DNA of 29,760 nucleotides from Flammula alnicola (Eukaryota; Basidiomycota; Agaricomycetes; Agaricales; Strophariaceae). The stretch lies in the NCBI GenBank assembly GCA_015499995.1, contig JADNRV010000496.1:1-29760 (forward strand). Reading direction: 5' to 3'. This document shows, piece after piece, positions 11,106 through 19,024 of this stretch (positions are counted from its first letter, which is position 1; the number at the start of each line of letters is the position of its first letter). A model generated the notes under the pieces. The model was not told the origin of the DNA, ran no database searches, and saw only the letters and a list, made by a program, of their open reading frames with translations. The translations under genes were made by a program, and so were the position numbers.

Positions 11106-12165
11106 TTACCAGGCAATAGGACGCTGCATAGTTGTTCGCAAGAATGGTTCGTGCAGCGGTGTGTTCTGAATATATGGAGCGAGTATGGCAGCATGTCGAC
11201 GCAGGTAACATTTGAAGGAGTCTCCGGTCCAGCGGCCGAGGGCTTTGACTGTTTCGAAGGAGAGCCCGCGCAGCAGATATTCGAGGACGCTGCCGATGCG
11301 CAGACTATGGCCTTGAGTCGGCCCCAAACCAGCTGCAGCTGCGGCTATGTTCAGGCGTTTCAGGAAATTAGTCCGTGTCAGCGGACGAATTTTTCCGTCG
11401 GTGTGGGCATAGGAGAAAAGGTGTGCGTTGGCGTTGGGTTTGTTGACTCGGAGATGGTTTGCGAGCGCAGCGTGGGGGTCGCACACCCCATCTTGAGGGG
11501 CCCAGTGGACAGTCTCGCCGCGGTGCTTGGCGACTTTTGTCCATGGCAAGTGAAAAGATGTGATGGGCAGATTTCGTCCATCCGCGGCAGCGGAGGTGAC
11601 ATTGGACGGTTTTATGTGAATCGATGGTTCGAAAGCTTTTAGCGAGGGCACGGTGAATTCTCCGAGGCGAGAGCACGACCAGAAGGTGGTTGTCAAGCAT
11701 GCGAAAACTGCTGCGTCAAGCGGCAAAGCGAGGTTCAGGTGGTCGTGCATGAGGGCCATGGAGGCGACTAGGAGAGGCGGTCGAGGTGGCCGCTTGCTAG
11801 ATTCAGGCTCGACGCGTTCAGCGGCGGTGAGTGCTGCAGATAGCCTTGTATCGTCGACTGTCCATGGGAGCCCATGGATGGTGTGCCAGGCTTTGACTCC
11901 GTAGACGTAGTTCCGGACTGCATCACCAGACAAGGTCGCGCACGAGGAGATGAATTCCAGGATGAGTGCTTCGCTTGCAGGGCCCCTCTGGTGTTCCGGT
12001 ACAGGTGGAATTTTTTGGTCACAAAAGACGTGGAAGACCAGGAGACCTGTGCCATAGGATTCTTTTGTAGCAGGCGCATAAGCATTATTCATGAAATCCA
12101 GTACGCGCTCCGCTGATGCCACTGATGATGGCGTATAGCCCACACCAGCAGTGGCAGGGCGCGGA
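11106..12165 (-). CDS. DIRS tyrosine recombinase
   Basis: Integrates the circular cDNA of the element. The conserved domain runs from about 12150 (VGYTPSSVASAERVLDF, then ATKESYGTGLLVFHVFCD) to the stop at 11106. Catalytic residues of the R-H-R-Y class are visible: Arg in CSRLGEF, His and Arg in HSLRIG, a GRWTGDSF block, and the nucleophile Tyr in CYLRRH. The open frame extends far upstream without stops, overlapping RNase H in another frame, so the true start cannot be fixed. No in-frame stop or break occurs in the domain, so it could still be functional. It ends naturally shortly after LAPYI and a family-like FLRTTM tail. Confidence 0.85.
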
Positions 12166-12291
12166 GATGGAAGCCACAGACGAAGACGCTCACCAGACAC
12201 ACAGAACGGCCGGCTTGATGAAGGCGCTAGCACTAGGTTATTACGGTATTGTTTTTGTGGAGAAGGCCGGCCAGAGACTCGTGGCAGAGAG

Positions 12292-13500
12292 CTATTGAAG
12301 CGCTCCGTCAACGTCAGCGCAGTCCCCCCACTCCGGACGACGGACCCAGTTGACATTGTCGAAATGACTGTCGTTGAAGGCCCGTTCTGTCGAGGTGTCG
12401 CGTTGGGAGCGAGGGAGGGGTTTTGGCCAGATTCCGCGTTGTCGGAGCTGAATTTCTGCGAGTGTGAGCGGCTCGTGCGCATCAACGAGGAATCCAGCTG
12501 CTCTGAGAGGAATCGGGAGTGGCGGTAGGAGTAAGGAATTCGAAGGGAAGATGCCTCTGGAGGGGCCATCTGCTGGGTTTGATTTGCTAGGTACATAGGA
12601 CGTGTGTATGGCGTCTGTGCGGTCGCGAAGCTCCAATTTGTCCTGGATACACTTGAAGACCTTGTTGACTTGAGCGTTGCGACTTCGCTTGTTCCACCAA
12701 CCTTCGACAACTCCTTTGTTGTCTCCATAGAGGCGGTAGTTTTTGTCAGAGGGGGCAACGAGCAAGATAGCATCGACGAGAAGTTCAAAGCCGATCGCCT
12801 CTGCCCAAGAGATGTCGCGGGAGCCATTGAGTGTCTTCCATCCAGGGAGGAGTCTCCACGCTCTCCAGCGCCCATGGATGACGATGCCGATTCCGATTTC
12901 GGAGCTGGCGTCTGAGTACGCCCCATAGTCGACAACGTCGACCATGGACGGGATCGGTCGATCGAAGGACTCCAGACGGAGCTTGTTGGCCCACCAGACA
13001 AGGTCGCCGCTAATGGACTTGTTCGCATGGCGAGGGACAAGGGGCGAATCCTTGAAAATGCCCAGCATAGACTCGAACCCGACCAGGCGCGACCTCCCAG
13101 CAGGAAAGACCAGCGTCGCATGAAGCAAACGCCCATACAGCTTCTGGACATCTTCCAATGTGTGCGTGGGGCGCGAGACCCACTCATTGATCGAGGCAAG
13201 GTATTTGAGACGTTTCTTGTCAGGGAGACTGACCGAGCGACGTGTAAGGTCCCAGGTGAGCCCGATGTAAATCGCAGAATGTCCAAATGGTATGTCTTTG
13301 GAAGACTCCCATGGGACACCCAGCTCATGGGAAAGACGGTCGATATCGTCGAAATTGTACGCGTACTCGTTATCGCTGCGTGGGCTGGCAGCAGAGAGGT
13401 CGAGGAGTGGAAAACTGAAGTCTTCAACCGCCTCAAAGCCAGAACCGTCTGCCGCCAGGCCGCTGCCATACCACATGCGGCCGCCGCTGGCAGAGATCCC
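12292..13500 (-). pseudogene. DIRS reverse transcriptase thumb/connection and RNase H
   Basis: Second half of pol. From about 13500 the sense reading is GGRMWYGSG, SFPLLDLSAASPRS, then GVPWESSKDIPF and YIGLTWDLTRRSVSLPDKK (RT thumb/connection). RNase H follows with all acidic positions: Asp in YSDASS, Glu in ISWAEAIGFE, Asp in LYGDNKGVVEGWW, and Asp in SNPADGPSRG. It stops at 12292 and overlaps the recombinase frame. It is cut off from its RT palm by the flipped block at 13500-14075, so a continuous polymerase cannot be made. The open frame continues to 13881 only by reading antisense through that block. Confidence 0.85.
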
Positions 13501-14075
13501 TGGGACAAGGGGCCGCGATTCTGATCGCAGGAATCGCCGCCGTTCCCCGTCCCCATATCGGAACCGCAGACGTTCTGCGTCTCCACCCAGAAACTCAAAG
13601 GGCCGGTCGGATTTTTTCCGCGGCACAGGCAGGGACGGTGCCAAAGCCTGTGCGGTTTGCCTCGGGCGCCAACCCCACCAGTTCTCCAGTTGCAACGCGT
13701 CCCACATATGGGACCGTTCGCACGAGACAATCTGTTCCCGAAATGCGAAAGGGGTACTCACTTCGAAGTCCAGCGGACTACCCATGTGTCTCGATTGGCA
13801 AACATCCAGAGGATGCTCGGGAAAACACGACGACAGACACAAGTGCTCTGGCTGTGGGTCTGCCTCCCACGGCGCCAACACTTGTTCTCGAACAGAGAAA
13901 GTTTGATGCTGTTACCCCGTACAAATGGCGAGCTTGGGAAGCGGCTTTACATAAAGCAGGTCTCATGTCCAAATACCCGGATGTTGTCCGCGGTCTGCGA
14001 GAAGGTTTTATTGTTAACTTCCCCACCATCACTCGCACGCAAATTCCACCCAATCGACCTCTGGTCTTGAACCAG
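13500..14075 (+). pseudogene. Displaced, inverted gag-3' / pol-5' block of the DIRS element
   Basis: This block runs opposite to the rest of the element. It holds an RS-rich stretch (RRRSPSPYRNRRRSASPP) and a cysteine/histidine array (CAVCLGRQPHQFSSC, MCLDWQTSRGC, HKCSGCGSASHGANTC). The gag stop is at 13904-13906. In an overlapping frame, the start of pol follows: FDAVTPYKWRAWEAAL, GLREGF, then TQIPPNRPL. In related fungal DIRS elements this segment lies directly between gag and the RT fingers, in the same direction. Here it sits between RT palm and thumb in reverse. Both frames inside the block are open, so the move looks fairly recent. The junctions lie about 13490-13520 and 14065-14080. 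Confidence 0.8.
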
Positions 14076-14699
14076 TCTTCGCCATTGCTCGCGTAACTCA
14101 TTGTAGGAGTCGAGGTACTTCTTGAGTAAGCGAAAGAACGTGTTGTCGTCGACCCACTTGTGAAGTGGACCCATGCCGCGCGAACGAAAGAGGTCGCCCT
14201 TAGTATCGCCGACACCGCCATAGCCGCGGCCGCCTCCAGATGGGCAAGCCCCGAAAGCGCAGCAGACGTCGACGAAGAACTTGTTGTTGCCCACATGGGC
14301 GACACCCGAGGGCCATTGAGAGTGATGCAGGGGGACTGTCCTGTAAGCTTCGGAGATATCGCGAACAGCCATCTGGGAACCTGGAGGTAATGTAGAGACG
14401 ACGGCGCAGGTGATTTCGAAGGTGCCCCATGTAGAGGGAAAATCGCTGGAGACAATAGCGGAGTTGACAGAAGCGTTGGGAAACGTAGGGGAAGGAGAGA
14501 TGGGAAAGGAAAAGTTTTGTATAATACGGAATTTATTAACACGGCCAGTTTTGGGAATAATGGAGAAGGGAGAACATTGGAAGGGCCCAATGGCGGCTTC
14601 CAGAGCAGACTGTGTGAAAGGGCCAATGTAACGCCCTTTTGCACACTCGCCTGCGACAATACTATCAAAATGGGACTGAAACTCTCGCACAGAGAACTG
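14075..14699 (-). pseudogene. DIRS reverse transcriptase fingers/palm domain
   Basis: Sense reading on the minus strand begins near 14699 with FSVREFQSHFDSIV and RYIGPFTQ, then GPFQCSPFSIIPK and FRIIQNFSFP, WGTFEITC, LPPGSQMAVRDISEAYRTVP (first catalytic Asp), and GPLHKWVDDNTFFRL (VDD catalytic pair). It ends in YNELREQWRR at about 14075, where it meets the flipped block. No internal stop was seen. The domain is complete up to the break but lacks its thumb in continuity. A polypyrimidine stretch and an acceptor-like gcgcag precede it at about 14725. Confidence 0.85.
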
Positions 14700-14749
14700 G
14701 GGCCATATCTCGCCGATTCCTGCGCAAGTAGGAAATCGGGAATACAGAA

Positions 14750-15200
14750 TCAGAAACATAGCGCAAGCATGTGGTGTTACAGCAGCGTGAGAGTGCCAGA
14801 ACAGCAAGAAGTGCGCAGTGCAAAATTGACAACAAGAACGGCAAGAACCAGCAAAATGCAAGACGCAAAAGTGGCAAGGCAGCACAAAGTGCGAAACCAG
14901 CAGGAAACGCAAGACACGCCAGAGCGGCAAAACAACCCGCAAAACGCAGCACCCAGTGCGGAACCAGTCGAAAACGCAAGGAACGCAAAATCCGCATGGC
15001 AAAACAACCCGCAAAACGCAGCACAAAGTGCGAAACCCGCAAAAACGCAGCATAAAGTGCGAAACCAGCAGAAAACGCAGCGCAAACGCATGGACAGCAG
15101 CAGGAGCGGAGGGAACACAGCGCAAAAAATCGCGGAACAGCAGAGTAGCGAACAAGTGGAACAGCATGCGTCGGAACAGCGGATCAGCGAAAACGCGTAA
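14750..15200. repeat. A-rich minisatellite-like spacer inside the DIRS element
   Basis: Imperfect direct repeats of words such as ggcaaaacaacccgcaaaac, gcacaaagtgcgaaacc and ccagcagaaaacgc fill this interval (plus strand). The clearest pair is ggcaaaacaacccgc at 14926 and 14999, a 73-base period. Shorter units recur down to about 15070. Strand composition is strongly skewed: A-rich on plus, T-rich on minus. It occupies the place where gag-3' and pol-5' should lie. Open frames through it reflect the lack of stops in the repeat and are not taken as genes. Confidence 0.75.
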
Positions 15201-15254
15201 ACAGCAACCGGGAGGGATCGAAGTGGAGTGGGAGAGCAGTAGAAGAAAGCAGAG

Positions 15255-16193
15255 TTAGATATATGCGCTAAATTTTATAAATAGAAGGGAAGAGATGCGT
15301 ACCGCTTCACGCCATGCTTTGTTTTCGGAATCACGCATCTGGATGTCAATCTTTCGCCAGTATTCAGCCAGTTTTGTCTCGCATATGGGCGCTAAGTTGT
15401 ACACTTCCTCAGAAGATGTCGCGGCCGCTGTTGTCATGTGCCAGCGTTTGCGTTGTTTGTCCTGGTACATCATTAGCGCTCGGTGGTCTCGCGGCTCGCT
15501 TGAGTCCCTGTAGTCGTGCTGTTGAATGTTTGACCAAAATGAGTGGAACATTTGGCAGCGGTCGTCGGGCCAACCACATTCGGACATAGCAGTGAGCATA
15601 CGGGGACAGGCGTGACAGAAGTCTTCGATGGACAACTCAGCGTCTGATTTAACGGCGCTAACGCTTTTGTTATTGAGAATGGGCTCCCATGAGAGAGAGC
15701 CGTCGGGGTTGGTGACCAGTTTTGTGGAATTGTTGCTGTCAGCGGTAGGATCATGGTCCACTCTGTCGAGGCCATCGTTGGTAAAATGGTACAGATGAAC
15801 GTACTCGCCCTTCTTTAACTTCGCCATGACCGCTGTAGACGGGATTACATCACGGCCACGGGGGGCGATGCGGTTCATGTTGATAGCGAAGTACTTGGAT
15901 TTGTTCTTTTTCATTTCTTCTTTTTCGGCGGCGATGGCTTCTTGTTCCTTCAAGGCTATGGCCGCTTCTCGAGCTTCTTTTCGGACTAATGAATCTGCTT
16001 CGGCGGCAAGGCGGTCAGCTTCAATCTTTTCATCCCATTTACGTTTATCGGCGTCGTTAGCTCTCTTCCACATGTTTTGTAAGAATGTGATAGCCGCGGG
16101 CTCAGCCAGACCAGCCTCCGTAAGGTCATTGCGCTCGGCGGTGTATAGGTCCCCAGTGAAGTCCGGACATTCTAGAGAATGAGGATTATTCAT
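15255..16193 (-). CDS. DIRS gag-like protein, N-terminal part
   Basis: A 312-aa reading starting at ATG 16193. Residues about 50-105 are a charged, Ala/Glu/Lys-rich probable coiled coil. Then come GEYVHLYHFTNDGLDR, SIEDFCHACPRMLTAMSECGWPDDR, FWSNIQQHDYR, and RALMMYQDKQRKRWH. The order (short charged start, 'Y.W/HFT..G', 'A...LL..M...GW', 'H..R', 'LL.Y....R..WH') matches gag proteins of basidiomycete DIRS elements as I remember them. The last ~14 residues after WREAV look like read-through into the spacer. The natural C-terminal zinc-binding part is missing here and is found inverted at 13500-13906. Confidence 0.7.
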   Translation of the reverse strand: MNNPHSLECPDFTGDLYTAERNDLTEAGLAEPAAITFLQNMWKRANDADKRKWDEKIEADRLAAEADSLVRKEAREAAIALKEQEAIAAEKEEMKKNKSKYFAINMNRIAPRGRDVIPSTAVMAKLKKGEYVHLYHFTNDGLDRVDHDPTADSNNSTKLVTNPDGSLSWEPILNNKSVSAVKSDAELSIEDFCHACPRMLTAMSECGWPDDRCQMFHSFWSNIQQHDYRDSSEPRDHRALMMYQDKQRKRWHMTTAAATSSEEVYNLAPICETKLAEYWRKIDIQMRDSENKAWREAVRISSLLFIKFSAYI

Positions 16194-16441
16194 GATGCAG
16201 ACAGAATGAACGGGTCAAAAAGAAATTTCGCTAAGCGGGGTGAATCTGAGCGAGGGGTGAAAAGAGTGCCGGCGCGGTCGAAGTGGAAGACTTAGAGCAG
16301 CGCGGTACTCTTTCATCACATAGACTATGTTCTTCCGTCACGTGTTTCTCCCTTGACTTAAGAACGTGTCATCCTTGACCAGACTTCTTGGGAGGCGGTG
16401 GGACCCAAGTAGGGAACCTTTGACTCAGTTCAAGTTGAAAC

Positions 16442-18197
16442 TCATTGTCTTAGCCGATACATTTCAGCGTCCAGATGCCCATCTTCTGCATAAATAGCTT
16501 CAGAGGCTTTCGGGAAGCTGAGCATCGTGAATGTACGTACCTCCTTTCCTGCGTCATATGCAGCCTTTACTTCGTCTGGAGTGGTGGCTTTATACCTTCC
16601 GCTTTCGATAATATCCAATACCTCTTTACGAGTCGGTTCGCGATTTAGCTCCTTGCGTGCAAGTGTTCGAGCACAAACTCTTACACCCCACCCTTTTTGA
16701 GTGATTTTTAAGGCCCACTTATTGCGAAACTAAAGGCCGATAGAGCGTCAGCATCCAAATTGTAAAGATTTAAAATAAAATGAGAACTTTTTCACTCTGT
16801 TCCTCCCATTCTTCCTGTGACATTGAAGGGCGCTTCGAGGCCGCAAGTCGGTAAAAGCCCACAAAAAGCCACGCTTTTCCCACTTTGGAAAAAACCCTCC
16901 ATTCACCGGATTCACCCCAGTCGGTAGGTTCGGCCTCGCAGTCTATGAAAAGCCCAGGAGCTGCAGGGATCTGTGGTGCCATAGGCTGATAATCTGTATT
17001 AAGAAACATGAACCTGTTCCCATAATTGTGCGTCGCTAGCTTTGCTTCACTGATCTGGGGAAATGTCATCTGCATGTTGCCACCGTATACACTGGAAATG
17101 AATCTTCTGGTGACCATAGCCTCCTGAGTGACCTTGTCCAGTGTGATGTAGCGTGTTTCGACCTCGAGGCCAACCTCATTCAGCCGGTTCCTGAGAGTCT
17201 TTATAGCAAATGCTATAGCTTCAAGCTTTTTGGCTGCCTTCGGCTGCAGGGTTCGTGATTAATTTTAGAAGGACATGAATCTGGGGAAAGGCTAACATTT
17301 TTCATCATCTTGAGCTTTGCATAGTCCTCTTTTGCCTCTTCTTTTCGTCGATGATTGAGCAATTTCAGTGTCGGAACGACGACTCCGTCGAAAGCGAAGC
17401 GCATTCTTTTCCGCGGAGGGGATTCGATCAAGGTTACTTCCCGAGCCTCTTCCTTGACGATGACGACTCCTTCCGAGGTTTGTATGTCGCATTTCTAATG
17501 CTCTCGCTTGAGTTCAGGCAAAGAAAGAGACTAAAAAAGAACATACAGAGATATCGTCCTTTTTCTCGAGATTAGTACTTGATTTTCCGTGGGCCTCAGG
17601 AAAGGTTATAATGTTCTGAGCCTCTTCCTCGACAGTGACGATTTCCGAAGGTCGTATGTCGTATGTCTAATGTTCTCGCATCAGCTGGGGCAGAGAGAAA
17701 GACTAAAAGAGGAGCATACGGAGATGTCGTCCTTTTTCTCGAGATTATTAATGCATGAATTCCCGTCGGCCTGCTTCAGAATACCGATGTCGTTGGTATT
17801 ATGCACTGGATAGAAAATCATATCATTCGGGTCGTCTTCTTGTTCAAGACCTTGAGGCAAGGTTATATCCTCTTCTTCCTTGACTTCCGAAGTTCGTATG
17901 TCGCATGCCTAATGTTCTCGCATCAGTTGGAGCAAAAAGAGACGCTGAAAAAAGAGCATACAAAGACTCGGATGTCGTCCTTTTCCTCGAGGTTATTAAC
18001 GCTTGATTTTACGTGGGCTTGCTTTAGAACACCGATGCCGTTGGTATTGTGCACTGGGTTGAAATCCATATCATTCGGGTCTTCTTCCTGTTCGAGACCT
18101 TGAGCTGTTGGATGTTGTACCGTAGCAGTATACATACCGTGTCGCTGTCATGGGTGATCGCCAGCCCATTTCGTGTTTTAACGTCAGCAGAGTCCAT
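16442..18197 (-). CDS. DUF6697-domain protein with tandemly amplified 5' exons
   Basis: Exons (minus): 18197-18138, 18087-17962, 17908-17720, 17666-17547, 17494-17297, 17243-16788, 16729-16442; all junctions keep frame, about 478 aa. The C-terminal ~190 residues carry the DUF6697 pattern: FISSVYGGNMQMTFP, FMFLNTDYQPMAPQIPAAPGLF, WRVFSKVGKAWLFVGFYRL, then ITQKGWGVRVCARTLARKELNREPTRKEV. Function is unknown; the family is common and often multi-copy in mushroom genomes. Exons 2-5 share peptides (CDIxTSE, GLEQEDDPNDM, NTNDIGILKQA, NLEKKDDIS), and their introns are also alike (about 53 nt, ending GAGA(A/G)CATTAG-like). This implies duplication of exon-plus-intron units. An NLS-like PRKRMRF sits near residue 193. 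Exon 1 and its 50-nt intron are the least certain part. Confidence 0.8.
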
Positions 18198-19024
18198 TAT
18201 CTGAAATAACGACAGTTCGACGTGTTCTGGTTATTCCCAAGTTATTCCTCCAATGCGGCGCATACGTCCCTGATGTTTCGTCAGCTCAAGTCATGCCAAA
18301 CGAGGAGTGACTGTGCAAAATCAAAATGGAAAAGAGCACATGTACGTACTTGTTTTCAACTTTTGTTTCGGTTGGAGCGTCAAAAGTCGGAAAAATACGC
18401 ACGTAAAGGAAGAGGTTACGACCTTTCAAAAGAGGCATGAACGTGTCACGACTGCTGCTCAAGCCATAGTGTTGACAACGTGAAGACAACCCTGAGAGCG
18501 GTGCTTTGTATACTATCGTCTTATGTAACATCAACGGAACACTCAAACCAATATTTATTGTACGACTCCCTCTCCACACCACGCAACATTCAAACATTTT
18601 CAAGACAAAAGCAACGGGCCTCAAGTTGAAACGCAGTCAGTAATATTAATAAGGGAGCCTAAGACCCTGACCCAAGACCGAGTCGGGATGCGCTCTGGAT
18701 TTCGAGTCTTATTCTATCCTTCCCTAGTCATACGCCAGAAGCCCTGAGTCAGTTCATGGTGTGTGAGTTAGTTAGTAATTACCGCCTTTTCAGGAGCGGC
18801 GGGATGATGTTGCGGCGGTGCCGAGGGCGGGATTGCCGAGTTAGGCAGGTGCGCATTTTGATGGCCAATGGCTGGGTAATTGAGTCACATTGGCTTGACG
18901 ATGGCAGGTTCGCAATGGCGGCATTGCCAGCCCGTTCCAGACCTTGATGGCCTTAAATACGGGTTGCAATCTGCTCTCAACCCCCCAACCATTGAGTACG
19001 GTCCCAACCAAGTTTTCAACGACA
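18198..19024. other. Divergent intergenic region, DUF6697 / ankyrin genes
   Basis: About 830 bases between two head-to-head starts; it should contain both promoters and 5' leaders. An alternative in-frame ATG for the right gene lies at 18947. Sequence near 18255-18300 (gcgcatacgtccctgatgtt, then gtcagctcaag) loosely resembles the introns of the DUF6697 gene. Nothing else could be supported. Confidence 0.4.

Larger units (their letters stand above)
10850..16330 (-). mobile_element. DIRS-like tyrosine-recombinase retrotransposon, internally rearranged
   Basis: On the minus strand, in order: gag-like ORF (16193-15255), low-complexity spacer, RT palm (14699-14075), a flipped gag-3'/pol-5' block (14075-13500), RT thumb plus RNase H (13500-12292), and tyrosine recombinase (about 12165-11106). 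RT/RNase H with a tyrosine recombinase instead of an integrase defines DIRS-type elements. Termini are approximate: no long repeat pair was found by eye. Only a short GC-rich similarity (gaccgcgcgccggc near 10931 against gccggcgcggtcg near 16268, inverted) was seen. DIRS elements do not normally make target duplications, so flanks do not help. Probably inactive because of the rearrangement. Confidence 0.85.

Noticed and set aside
11100..13524. Plus-strand open frames across the recombinase and RNase H region
   Set aside because: They lie antisense to clear recombinase and RNase H domains and carry no recognisable motif; they result from high GC and stop-free sense coding.
13292..13906. Cys/His-rich plus-strand protein as an independent host zinc-finger gene
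   Set aside because: The motif set and the following TPYKW...PPN block match gag-3'/pol-5' of DIRS elements, so it is a displaced part of the retroelement.
14517..15258. Long Gln/Asn/Lys-rich plus-strand frames and Phe/Cys/Leu-rich minus frames
   Set aside because: They are translations of the minisatellite-like spacer; several frames are open at once and amino-acid content simply mirrors the repeat.
10850..16330. Terminal repeats and target duplication of the DIRS element
   Set aside because: Only a ~14-base GC-rich inverted similarity was seen between the ends; too short to define termini, and DIRS elements usually lack target duplications.
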